Below, piece after piece: positions 1 through 6,915 of a DNA stretch of 28,372 nucleotides. A program made the translations under genes and the position numbers. Origin of the DNA: a virus. Under the pieces are notes generated by a model. It saw only the letters and a list, made by a program, of their open reading frames with translations, made no database searches and was not told the origin of the DNA. The stretch is from the IMG/VR virus record IMGVR_UViG_3300042478_002398, positions 1 through 28,372 of that record; one strand, 5' to 3'. Within the stretch, counting starts at the first letter, position 1. Each line of letters begins with the position of its first letter.

Positions 1-1
1 C

Positions 2-229
2 TCAGTTGAGTCATGGAATGAATTGGAAACAACACTAGTTAAATTCAGAGAAGCAGGCGTGACATATCCTGTTTGGGTAATGAGTGCTGGTGCCACACTC
101 GAGGCTCAAAAAGGAACCGAAGCTAATTACATCGGAGAAGCTCATATTGCTCAAGAAGCATATAAGCGTGGTTACAACTACTCCTCGCGTGTGCATGTTC
201 ACATCTGGGGAAACACTATGGGGACATAA
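2..229 (+). CDS. queE: QueE-like 7-carboxy-7-deazaguanine synthase, C-terminal part
   Basis: The reading frame is open to the left edge, so only about the last 75 residues are present and the real start lies outside. The tail, with a Tyr-Ser-Ser-Arg-Val-His-Val segment followed by IWGNTMGT, resembles the end of the radical SAM enzyme QueE. QueE turns 6-carboxy-tetrahydropterin into 7-carboxy-7-deazaguanine. The iron-sulfur CxxxCxxC motif would be further upstream and cannot be checked here. The call rests on this tail and on the next gene, a QueD-family protein 3 bases downstream; folE also lies nearby. A TTG at 23 could be mistaken for a start, but the frame continues upstream of it. Confidence is moderate. 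Confidence 0.6.
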   Translation, partial: SVESWNELETTLVKFREAGVTYPVWVMSAGATLEAQKGTEANYIGEAHIAQEAYKRGYNYSSRVHVHIWGNTMGT

Positions 230-232
230 TAA

Positions 233-760
233 ATGATGTGGGATTCGCAATACGGGCCTAGACCAAGGCAATACAAATACGTTTCAACAAAAGAATATCA
301 CGATGCATTTCCTTGTGCATATAGGCAGTGGAAAGCCGACAGTCATTGCAACATGATCCATGGTTACAGTTTCTCAATGAAGTTCTATTTTGGAACTGAT
401 CACCTCGATGTTCGTAATTGGGTTGCGGATTATGGTGGCCTAAAAGAGCTCAAACATTTTCTAGAAAGCCAATTTGATCATACGTTGCTCGTAGCTCAGG
501 ATGACCCTGAACTCGAGATTTACAAAGAGCTTGAAAGACGTAAGCTGGCCAAGCTAACAATCCTTTCTAAGCTGGGCTGTGAAGGATTAGCCGATCAGCT
601 TTATAAATATGTTAATGGTGTTTACATTCCTGATATGTGGGGACCCAGTGAGGCAAAGCGTTTGTGGTGCTTCCGTGTGGAAGTTCGTGAAACGCAAAGC
701 AATATGGCTTTTAGAGAGGGTCATAGAGAATGGGATGAAGATTTGTTTGAAGGATTATGA
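233..760 (+). CDS. queD: QueD-like 6-carboxy-tetrahydropterin synthase
   Basis: This 175-residue protein belongs to the 6-pyruvoyl/6-carboxy-tetrahydropterin synthase family, which converts dihydroneopterin triphosphate to 6-carboxy-tetrahydropterin on the way to preQ0. Visible features are FPCAYRQW near residue 27, SHCNMIHGYSF with the candidate catalytic Cys near 39, and VADYGGLKELKHFL then FDHTLLV near 65-87. The subfamily with FPCAHRQW and HGYS is known to me from bacterial homologues. Here the usual zinc-binding His of the first motif is Tyr, and the second His of the HGH pair is also Tyr, so metal binding may differ. Two adjacent ATGs (233 and 236) could start the gene. It ends by overlapping the next gene in a TGATG junction. 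Confidence 0.8.
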   Translation: MMWDSQYGPRPRQYKYVSTKEYHDAFPCAYRQWKADSHCNMIHGYSFSMKFYFGTDHLDVRNWVADYGGLKELKHFLESQFDHTLLVAQDDPELEIYKELERRKLAKLTILSKLGCEGLADQLYKYVNGVYIPDMWGPSEAKRLWCFRVEVRETQSNMAFREGHREWDEDLFEGL

Positions 761-1614
761 TGAGTGTAAGAATTTTAGTTATGGGGCTACCTGGATCAGG
801 TAAGACGTACTTGACGCAGCGATTGAAAGAATATATTGAAACGCGTAGCGACTTTAGTACTATGCCATCAGAGAAACTCCTCAATTATGAAGCACCTCCT
901 CTGTTTTATAAATCGACTGTTGAATGGTTTAATGCAGATGAGATCCGTAAGAAATTTAATGATTGGGATTTTTCAAAAGAAGGAAGAATCCGTCAGTCAT
1001 TAAGAATGGCTCAATTTGCTTTAGCTTGTAAAAGCGATTATGTTATTTGTGATTTTATTGCCCCACTACCCGAGATGCGTCATAACTTTAAAGCAGATTG
1101 GGTAATTTGGATGGACACAATCGATGTCGGTAAGTATCAAGATACAAACAAGATGTTTGTTCCACCTGACCTATATGATTTTAGAATTACAGAGATGAAT
1201 GCGGAGAAATGGGTACCCTTTATTGGCGAACACATTCTGCATAACGAGCGACGTCCAACATTCAGTTGGAACAAGCCAACAGTTCAAATGCTCGGAAGAT
1301 GGCAGCCGTGGCATGGAGGACATCGAGCTTTGTTTGAGCGTGCTATAAAAAAGACCGGTCAAGTGTGTATAATGATTAGGGATAGTCATGGTACGACGGG
1401 CAATCCATTTACAGCTGAACAAGTTAAAGATTTTGTTAAACGTGATCTGGACCCTGAGTATCAAGGCATGTATGAAGTAATACTCGTCCCCAACATTACA
1501 AACATTACATATGGTCGCGATGTTGGATACACAATTGAACAAGAAACATTTGATGAGGCTATAACAAATATCAGTGCTACTAATATCAGAAAAATGATGG
1601 GAATAATCAAATGA
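760..1614 (+). CDS. Bifunctional APS-kinase-like / nucleotidyltransferase protein
   Basis: The protein has 284 residues in two parts. The N-terminal half is a P-loop kinase with Walker A GLPGSGKT at residues 9-16. It also has NADEIRKKFND near 59 and a VICDF segment near 95, the pattern of adenylylsulfate kinase. The C-terminal half has GRWQPWHGGH near 179-188 and ISATNIRK near 271-278, the two signatures of HxGH-type nucleotidyltransferases such as cytidylyltransferases and NMN adenylyltransferases. The substrates are unknown. I chose the ATG at 760 because AAGGA at 750-754 is 5 bases from it; the ATG at 757 is the alternative. A sulfotransferase-like gene follows with an ATGA overlap, which makes a link to activated sulfate possible but unproven. 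Confidence 0.72.
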   Translation: MSVRILVMGLPGSGKTYLTQRLKEYIETRSDFSTMPSEKLLNYEAPPLFYKSTVEWFNADEIRKKFNDWDFSKEGRIRQSLRMAQFALACKSDYVICDFIAPLPEMRHNFKADWVIWMDTIDVGKYQDTNKMFVPPDLYDFRITEMNAEKWVPFIGEHILHNERRPTFSWNKPTVQMLGRWQPWHGGHRALFERAIKKTGQVCIMIRDSHGTTGNPFTAEQVKDFVKRDLDPEYQGMYEVILVPNITNITYGRDVGYTIEQETFDEAITNISATNIRKMMGIIK

Positions 1615-2243
1615 TCGTTTGTGCTACACCACGTTCAGGTGCAACTAAGTTTGCTTCTGATAAGGCTAAGGAACTTAATATCGAATATTACGATGAAGTA
1701 CGTCCAGGGACTACTAAGGTGTTCAGACAGTCCTTTAATAATGTAAAGTGGTTTACGGGTGGGAAAGGACAATACCACGAGCTGCCCTACACTAACCACT
1801 TAGATATGGAAAAGTTTTACGAAGTTTCAAAAGATCCAGGTAATCCAAATTACATCATTCTTGCCAATGGTACGAACAGTCATTGGTTGTTTGATAGAGC
1901 TGATTGGTTTGTAGCACGTCGAAATCTATATGACTGGATGTGTTCCGTATGTAACTTCTGGCTCTTGAACCGGCAAGGTAATATGGGCGTGCAATTAATG
2001 CAAACATATCTTGCATTCATGTTTGAAAATGCGTACGTGTTGTATGATTATTGTACACGAATGAATAAAAAAATTGAATGGTATGAAGATATGCCATATG
2101 CGCGGCGAACTCCGTATGTGTGGCTTAATAAGCATCCCGAATACAAAGAGATTCTTCGTACAATGGAATCATTCGTTCAATACACAAAAATACTTGATGT
2201 GAATAAAGAATTAACGTATGATAGAGGTTTTAAGGAGATATGA
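1611..2243 (+). CDS. Sulfotransferase-like protein
   Basis: This 210-residue protein starts with IVCATPRSGATKFA at residues 2-15, which resembles the PRSGTT loop that binds the 5'-phosphosulfate of PAPS in sulfotransferases. A second segment, FVARRNLYDWMCS near residues 100-112, resembles the R-x-x-x-D-x-x-x-S element that contacts the 3'-phosphate. No signal peptide or membrane segment is seen, so a cytoplasmic role is likely. The gene overlaps the kinase/nucleotidyltransferase gene upstream (ATGA) and folE downstream (TGATG). The acceptor could be a sugar, a lipid or a base. Similarity is limited to the two motifs, so another P-loop transferase is possible. Confidence 0.55.
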   Translation: MIVCATPRSGATKFASDKAKELNIEYYDEVRPGTTKVFRQSFNNVKWFTGGKGQYHELPYTNHLDMEKFYEVSKDPGNPNYIILANGTNSHWLFDRADWFVARRNLYDWMCSVCNFWLLNRQGNMGVQLMQTYLAFMFENAYVLYDYCTRMNKKIEWYEDMPYARRTPYVWLNKHPEYKEILRTMESFVQYTKILDVNKELTYDRGFKEI

Positions 2244-2917
2244 TGGATAAAACCGATCCGCAGTTGGGTGAACAGGTACGTCAACATCTTATTAAGGTTG
2301 GCCTTGAAACCCCTATGAACTATGACCTTGTAAAAATTAGTAACGAGGAAAAAATCGAGAAGATTAAGAACAACTTCTCTGAAATTATGAATACGCTTGG
2401 TTTAGATCTAAGTGATGACTCTTTGTGTGATACTCCTAACCGTGTCGCAAAGATGTTTGTCAATGAAATCTTCTTTGGATTGGATTACGATAATTTTCCA
2501 AAATGCACGCGTATTCAAAACAAGATGGGTGTCAACAACAGCTTTGTCCTAGAACGTAATGTTAATGTTCAATCAAACTGCGAACATCATTTTGTAATCA
2601 TCGACGGTAAAGCTACTGTGGCTTACATTCCGCGTGACACTATTCTAGGCCTTTCAAAACTCAATCGTATTGTTCAGTTCTTTGCTAAGCGTCCACAAGT
2701 ACAGGAAAGGCTTACAGAACAAATTGCAGAAACGATTAGCTTCATCACTGGTTCCCCTGACGTTGCTGTATACATCGTTGGTGTGCATTATTGTGTGAAA
2801 TCACGAGGAATTCAGGACGTTGGTTCTTCAACAATGACGCTTGCAACACGCGGTGCATTCTCCGAGGAGCGCTCTGAAATTCGTCGCGAATTCCTTAATA
2901 CGGCAAGGATGATGTGA
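2243..2917 (+). CDS. folE: GTP cyclohydrolase I
   Basis: This enzyme of about 224 residues converts GTP to dihydroneopterin triphosphate, the entry step for folate and for preQ0. The catalytic zinc site is intact: CEHH near residues 113-116 and HYCVKSRG near 182-189 supply the two Cys and one His ligands. The GLSKLNRIVQFFAKRPQVQE helix matches the bacterial family strongly, and the length agrees with E. coli FolE. AAGGAG at 2232-2237 lies 5 bases before the ATG at 2243 and only 2 before the ATG at 2240, so 2243 is preferred. It shares a compact unit with QueD and QueE-like genes, which points to 7-deazaguanine synthesis, not folate supply alone. Confidence 0.93.
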   Translation: MDKTDPQLGEQVRQHLIKVGLETPMNYDLVKISNEEKIEKIKNNFSEIMNTLGLDLSDDSLCDTPNRVAKMFVNEIFFGLDYDNFPKCTRIQNKMGVNNSFVLERNVNVQSNCEHHFVIIDGKATVAYIPRDTILGLSKLNRIVQFFAKRPQVQERLTEQIAETISFITGSPDVAVYIVGVHYCVKSRGIQDVGSSTMTLATRGAFSEERSEIRREFLNTARMM

Positions 2918-3468
2918 AGCCATATTGCTACCTCACATGGGATGAGCCGTTTGAGGATTACACCAAGCAACTCCAACATTTTGTTAAAAGAACTGGTTTT
3001 ATAGAAAAAGGCACGTTCTTTAACCCTGTTGGAGCTGCTCGTGTATACGATGCAATCCCGTCACTTAAAACACTTTTTGAAAGACACGGCTTACATGACT
3101 TCCATTCAATGGCCGTAATACGCGTGCTGCCTGCAACAGTTGCACCTAACTATCCACACACGGACGTGATGCCATCACCTAACCAAAAGGTAGCAATTAA
3201 CTGGCCAGTGTTTAACTGTGAAGAAACTTTTACCTGTTTTTATGAGGAAAAAGAAAACGCCAATCCACAACTAGTAAAGTTGAGTAATGGGTTGCCCTAT
3301 AAAAAATACAGCTACGAAGATGTTATCGAAATGCACAGGATAAAGATCAATCGTCCAGTTGCACTTCGATATGATGTCTTACACGCTGTTGTCAACGAAA
3401 CAAAAAATGTCCGCATTACAACATCGTTTCGATTTGACTTAAACCACTGGGAACTGTTTAATGGCTAA
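2914..3468 (+). CDS. 2OG-Fe(II) oxygenase-like protein
   Basis: The 184-residue product carries a plausible double-stranded beta-helix metal site: HTD at residues 82-84, a distal His in VLHAVV near 157, and an Arg ten residues later in NVRITTSFRF that could bind 2-oxoglutarate. The spacing fits small non-heme iron dioxygenases, but overall similarity to a named family is not obvious to me. Translation should begin at the GTG at 2914, which overlaps the folE stop as GTGA; no better start precedes the conserved region. The substrate is unknown. Its place among base-modification genes makes nucleobase or sugar hydroxylation one option among several. Confidence 0.5.
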   Translation: MKPYCYLTWDEPFEDYTKQLQHFVKRTGFIEKGTFFNPVGAARVYDAIPSLKTLFERHGLHDFHSMAVIRVLPATVAPNYPHTDVMPSPNQKVAINWPVFNCEETFTCFYEEKENANPQLVKLSNGLPYKKYSYEDVIEMHRIKINRPVALRYDVLHAVVNETKNVRITTSFRFDLNHWELFNG

Positions 3469-3844
3469 AGTATACTTTTGTCGTTTCACCGACAAGCGAA
3501 CAAAACAAGTATTCTATAAGTTTGGTCACACATCTAAACAAGACGTTAATGAACGCTTTGATCCAAAGTATGATACGCGCTACAGCGAATTTCAAATTAA
3601 AGCTATTTGCAGTATTAAGGGTACGCTAGAGTGGTGTCAGCAAATTGAGGAGATGTTCAAGGTTCTTTTCCCAAAGAACATATGGCTCGAAGAGTTTTTC
3701 AATGATGAGAGGAAATGGGATAACTTTTCGGGTATTACCGAAATCGTTTATCTCAATAAAGATGAGTACGAGCGAGTGCGTGACGCTTTTTATTTCTTGA
3801 AAGAGTCACAAGCCAAAATAGAGGAAGAACATGAGTATCTTTAA
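3461..3844 (+). CDS. GIY-YIG-like small protein
   Basis: This 127-residue protein begins with KVYFCRFTD, then YKFGHTS near residues 19-25 and an Arg in NERF near 32, followed by a helix containing QIEEMFK near 61. That order resembles the GIY-YIG nuclease core as found in the T5orf172/MUG113 type: two strands, a conserved Arg and a Glu helix. The classical GIY and YIG triplets are not present, so activity is uncertain. No other domain is seen. The gene overlaps the preceding stop by 8 bases and the following methyltransferase start by 14. It may be a degenerate homing or repair nuclease, or a DNA-binding derivative. Confidence 0.4.
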   Translation: MAKVYFCRFTDKRTKQVFYKFGHTSKQDVNERFDPKYDTRYSEFQIKAICSIKGTLEWCQQIEEMFKVLFPKNIWLEEFFNDERKWDNFSGITEIVYLNKDEYERVRDAFYFLKESQAKIEEEHEYL

Positions 3845-4436
3845 ATATCCAGATTGGTCTACAATTCATCACCTTTACTGGACAGATATAATTGAACAGT
3901 GCATGGATATTACTCAGCCAGTTAGAATGATTGAGGTTGGCTGTTTTGAGGGTCGGTCAACAATGTGGTTTGCTGATCGTTTAATAAATGAGGAGTCACG
4001 TTTATTCTGTATCGACACATGGCAAGGTGGCGAAGAGATTGAACGGGTGGGGCTTGACTTTGATATGGAAGAAGTGAAATCTAATTTCTTCCATAATATA
4101 GCAGAACATCCTTACAGCAAGCAGATCATGCCTCTAGTAGGTACGTCACAAAAGATATTGACAATGTTGCTTCATGATATGTACACTCGACCCGACTTTA
4201 TCTACTTGGATGGGTCACATACTCAGAAAGACACATTGATAGACTTGGTTCTTTCACTCAGTCTTGTAAAGGTCGGAGGAATTGTTGTTGTTGACGATTA
4301 CATGAACAGTATGTCTACAAAAAATGAACTCTTACGTCCAAGAAAGGCTGTTGATTTTGTTGTATCATCTTTTGGAGATTCAGTAAGTTTTTCAACAACG
4401 CCTGAGAAACAGGCTGTCATCATAAGGAACAATTGA
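3831..4436 (+). CDS. Class I SAM-dependent methyltransferase
   Basis: This 201-residue protein has the Rossmann methyltransferase pattern. Motif I is MIEVGCFEGRSTMWFA at residues 33-48, a DTW follows the second strand, DFIYLDGSHT lies near 123-132, and GGIVVVDDY near 149-157 closes the core. The layout resembles the Methyltransf_24 type, often small-molecule or sugar O-methyltransferases, not the DNA base enzymes, since no NPPY or PC motif is visible. The start ATG at 3831 follows a GAGGAAG sequence. The gene ends with a one-base overlap (TGATG) into the next gene. The substrate is unknown. Confidence 0.7.
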   Translation: MSIFKYPDWSTIHHLYWTDIIEQCMDITQPVRMIEVGCFEGRSTMWFADRLINEESRLFCIDTWQGGEEIERVGLDFDMEEVKSNFFHNIAEHPYSKQIMPLVGTSQKILTMLLHDMYTRPDFIYLDGSHTQKDTLIDLVLSLSLVKVGGIVVVDDYMNSMSTKNELLRPRKAVDFVVSSFGDSVSFSTTPEKQAVIIRNN

Positions 4437-4834
4437 TGGAAAAGAAGTCGTTTATTTGGGTTACCTTCCAGAAAGAAGGTATTCACAGGTATCCTGAAGC
4501 AGGCATTGATCCTGCATTGAAGACGGGTGATTGGCTTGATGTTAGTTTCCTAGCCGAACCACATCGTCACATCTTCCATTTCCGTGTTGAGATGGAAGTC
4601 TTTCATGACAACCGTGATGTTGAGTTCATTCAACTTAAACGTATTATTGAGAGCTGGTATAGGACGAACGTGCTTCAGCTTGATTTTAAGTCGTGTGAGA
4701 TGATAGCACGTGACCTACACATGCAACTCATTATCCAATGGCCGGCACGGGATTATGTTGTCGAAGTATCAGAAGATGGTGAGAATGGCTGCCGAATTTA
4801 TTTCCCTAAGGATACCTATGTCAAGCGCGATTAA
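4436..4834 (+). CDS. Conserved phage protein of unknown function
   Basis: I do not recognise a named family for this 132-residue protein, although the style of sequence recalls hypothetical proteins seen in marine T4-like phages. It contains KEGIHRYPEAG near residues 13-23, then AEPHRHIFHFRVEMEV near 40-55, and a CEMIARDL helix near 86. The clustered His residues could bind metal. It is predicted soluble, mixed alpha/beta, with no signal peptide. AAGGA at 4423-4427 supports the ATG at 4436; a TTG at 4433 is a weaker alternative. It lies directly before the DpdA-like gene and overlaps it by 17 bases, so a shared role is possible. Confidence 0.6.
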   Translation: MEKKSFIWVTFQKEGIHRYPEAGIDPALKTGDWLDVSFLAEPHRHIFHFRVEMEVFHDNRDVEFIQLKRIIESWYRTNVLQLDFKSCEMIARDLHMQLIIQWPARDYVVEVSEDGENGCRIYFPKDTYVKRD

Positions 4835-5687
4835 TTTTTGTCATATTAGCCCTACAGCATATTTGGACAAGTACACGTCTACTAATGGGGCTCATTTGAT
4901 TCTGGCTCATCTCGTTGAGACGGATCCTGTGTATCGAGATTATTATGCTAATCTTGAGGATGGTAAATACAAGATCATGGACAACAGTGCTTTTGAGATG
5001 TTTAAGCTCGGTAAACCGATGTATGAATCAGCGAAACTCATTGAAATGGGTAAGGCATGTAAGGCTGATTGTATTGTTATGTCTGACTATCCGAAACAAC
5101 CATCTGATGTTACTATCGACGCAGCAAAGAATTTGATTCCGCAATTCAAAGATAGCGGATTCGATACATTCTTTGTTCCACAGAGTCAGCTTGGTGATAT
5201 GGACGATCTTATGGTGGCCATTGAATGGGGTCTTCAAAACGAAGATGTAACCCTTATCGGACTTTCAATCCTTTCAACGCCAATTGCTTGTGGTGTTGAT
5301 GAGTCAACGTTTGAAGGTGGTAAACGTCACGATGCATATAAATTGCAGCGTTATCTGTCGCGTCTAAGAGTGTTTCATGAGCTCGAAGCTCGTGGGTATC
5401 TTGATGTGTACAGATCCTTTAAACGATTTCATTGTTTGGGGATGGTGGATGGGCCTAGAGAAATCGATCTGCTTCGGAAATATGAAGACTATATCTTTTC
5501 GTGGGACTCGAGTGCAGCAGTATGGGCTGGCATTAACGGTGTGAGTTTTGACAGCTCACCTACAGGATTAATGTATGGAAAGTTTGAAAAGGAAGTTGAT
5601 TTTGACTACGAGGGCGAACATAATGCTCGGTTAGTGATGAGTAACATTCATTTTATCAACGACCTTATTGAAGGAGTCTCTGTGTGA
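4818..5687 (+). CDS. dpdA: TGT/DpdA-like transglycosylase (candidate DNA 7-deazaguanine insertase)
   Basis: The 289-residue protein looks like a TIM-barrel relative of tRNA-guanine transglycosylase. KIMDNSAFEMF near residues 53-63 occupies the position of the TGT active-site DSGGFQ segment. The sequences VMSDYP, FFVPQS, LIGLSIL, HCLGMVDGP and FSWDSSAAVWAG follow in the order expected for successive strand ends, and the late Asp may be the second catalytic acid. Phage DpdA proteins of this type swap guanine for a 7-deazaguanine in DNA. AAGGAT at 4808-4813 supports the ATG at 4818; longer frames from 4710 would run inside the previous gene. QueE, QueD and FolE nearby supply the matching precursor pathway. 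A tRNA-directed or sugar-directed role is the alternative. Confidence 0.62.
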   Translation: MSSAINFCHISPTAYLDKYTSTNGAHLILAHLVETDPVYRDYYANLEDGKYKIMDNSAFEMFKLGKPMYESAKLIEMGKACKADCIVMSDYPKQPSDVTIDAAKNLIPQFKDSGFDTFFVPQSQLGDMDDLMVAIEWGLQNEDVTLIGLSILSTPIACGVDESTFEGGKRHDAYKLQRYLSRLRVFHELEARGYLDVYRSFKRFHCLGMVDGPREIDLLRKYEDYIFSWDSSAAVWAGINGVSFDSSPTGLMYGKFEKEVDFDYEGEHNARLVMSNIHFINDLIEGVSV

Positions 5688-6253
5688 AGGTTATTGCTCT
5701 GACAGGTCCGAAAGGATCAGGCAAAGACACAGCAGCTGATTTCATTTGTAAATATTATACAAATGTTGAGAAGGCTGCTTTTGCTGATCCGATCAAGTAT
5801 ATTGTGCAGCATATTTTTAAACTAGATAGTCATTCTAGTCGTGAATATGATCGTCTTAAAAGAAGTAATTTGAGTTTTGAAGATCCGTCTACTCAAACGA
5901 CATGGCGTGGAATTAATGGAAGGCATGTTGTTCGTGAGATTGGTATGTTAATGCGTAGTTATGATGAACAACAATTTAATCACTACATTCAAAAAGCTAT
6001 TATTGAAGCGGCAGCGCGCCGCTCCAGTATATTTGTTGTTACAGATTTGAGATTCGACAACGAATATATTATGCTTCGCCGGCACGGAGCAAAGATCGTA
6101 AAGATTGCAAGGCCTGATTATCAGTATGATGGCCATATTACAGAGCGTGGGTTTGATGATCATTTAATCGATTATGTTATTGACAATAATGGTTCGCTCG
6201 GAGCTTTTGAAGTTAATGTAATGGATGTGATTGATAAGATTATTAAGGAGTGA
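5684..6253 (+). CDS. Deoxynucleoside monophosphate kinase (T4 gp1-like)
   Basis: This 189-residue P-loop kinase has Walker A GPKGSGKDT at residues 8-16. GRHVVREIGM near 77 and FVVTDLRFDNEY near 117-128 are both typical of phage dNMP kinases related to T4 gene 1. It would phosphorylate dNMPs to dNDPs in the cytoplasm to feed replication, and it may also handle modified nucleotides. Translation begins at a GTG that overlaps the preceding stop (GTGA), with AAGGAG at 5671-5676 seven bases upstream. It sits with the dUTPase-like and, further on, dCMP deaminase genes. Confidence 0.85.
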   Translation: MKVIALTGPKGSGKDTAADFICKYYTNVEKAAFADPIKYIVQHIFKLDSHSSREYDRLKRSNLSFEDPSTQTTWRGINGRHVVREIGMLMRSYDEQQFNHYIQKAIIEAAARRSSIFVVTDLRFDNEYIMLRRHGAKIVKIARPDYQYDGHITERGFDDHLIDYVIDNNGSLGAFEVNVMDVIDKIIKE

Positions 6254-6255
6254 TT

Positions 6256-6915
6256 ATGAAACATATTATGGGGCCGAACAGTAAGTCACAATTGACTAAT
6301 GTTCAGCAAGACGATGTACAACCAAATGCTGTTGATCTAAGACTTGGCAAAATCTTCAAAGTGTCTTCTTCGACATTTAAAATTGATGAGAAAGAAAAGG
6401 TACATCGTGGATCATATGAAATCAAACCAGATGCAACTGGGTATTTCAATCTAGCAGAAGGCCATTATGAAGTCGTAATGGAAAATATGATTACGGTTGG
6501 AGACAATGAAGCAGGGTGGGTTATTACGCGCTCTACGCTGAACCGTAACGGCGTCTTCCTCACATCAGGTTTGTATGATACAGGATACGACGGAGTAATG
6601 GCTGGAATGATGCACGTTACGTGTGGTCCAATGCGTATCCAAAAGGGTACACGTATCGGTCAATACCTTTCATTCAATGCCGAATCCCTTCACAAGTACG
6701 AAGGAGATTATGGTAAGAATAAGTCTCACGATAAGAAATATCAGGGCGATCCAACTGTAAGCGCAGCCTCACTTGAAGCTACTATGGCCCTGTTGCAAGG
6801 CGACGAGGATAAATCTAATCAAGTGCTAAACGAAGCACTTAATCCACCTAAACGTAAACCAGGAAGACCTTTCGGGACAACGAAAGATGAAATGGCAAAA
6901 AGGAATTCGCAATGA
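6256..6915 (+). CDS. dUTPase/dCTP-deaminase superfamily protein with AT-hook-like tail
   Basis: The 219-residue protein has the trimeric dUTPase/Dcd fold signature. PNAVDLRLG lies near 23-31, GWVITRSTLNRNGV near 86-99, and GLYDTGYDG then GTRIGQYLSF near 104-138. The Asp of the third motif matches the catalytic Asp of dUTPases. The Glu expected of dCTP deaminases in the following strand is replaced, so dUTP hydrolysis is more likely than deamination. A tail of roughly 55 residues ends in PKRKPGRPFG, an AT-hook-like DNA-binding core that ordinary dUTPases lack. AAGGAG at 6245-6250 fixes the ATG at 6256; a GTG at 6250 overlaps it and is unlikely. Confidence 0.72.
   Translation: MKHIMGPNSKSQLTNVQQDDVQPNAVDLRLGKIFKVSSSTFKIDEKEKVHRGSYEIKPDATGYFNLAEGHYEVVMENMITVGDNEAGWVITRSTLNRNGVFLTSGLYDTGYDGVMAGMMHVTCGPMRIQKGTRIGQYLSFNAESLHKYEGDYGKNKSHDKKYQGDPTVSAASLEATMALLQGDEDKSNQVLNEALNPPKRKPGRPFGTTKDEMAKRNSQ

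Noticed and set aside
602-609. TATAAATA on the plus strand
   Set aside because: It lies inside the queD coding frame and no gene start follows at the spacing seen for the other elements; AT-rich DNA gives such matches by chance.
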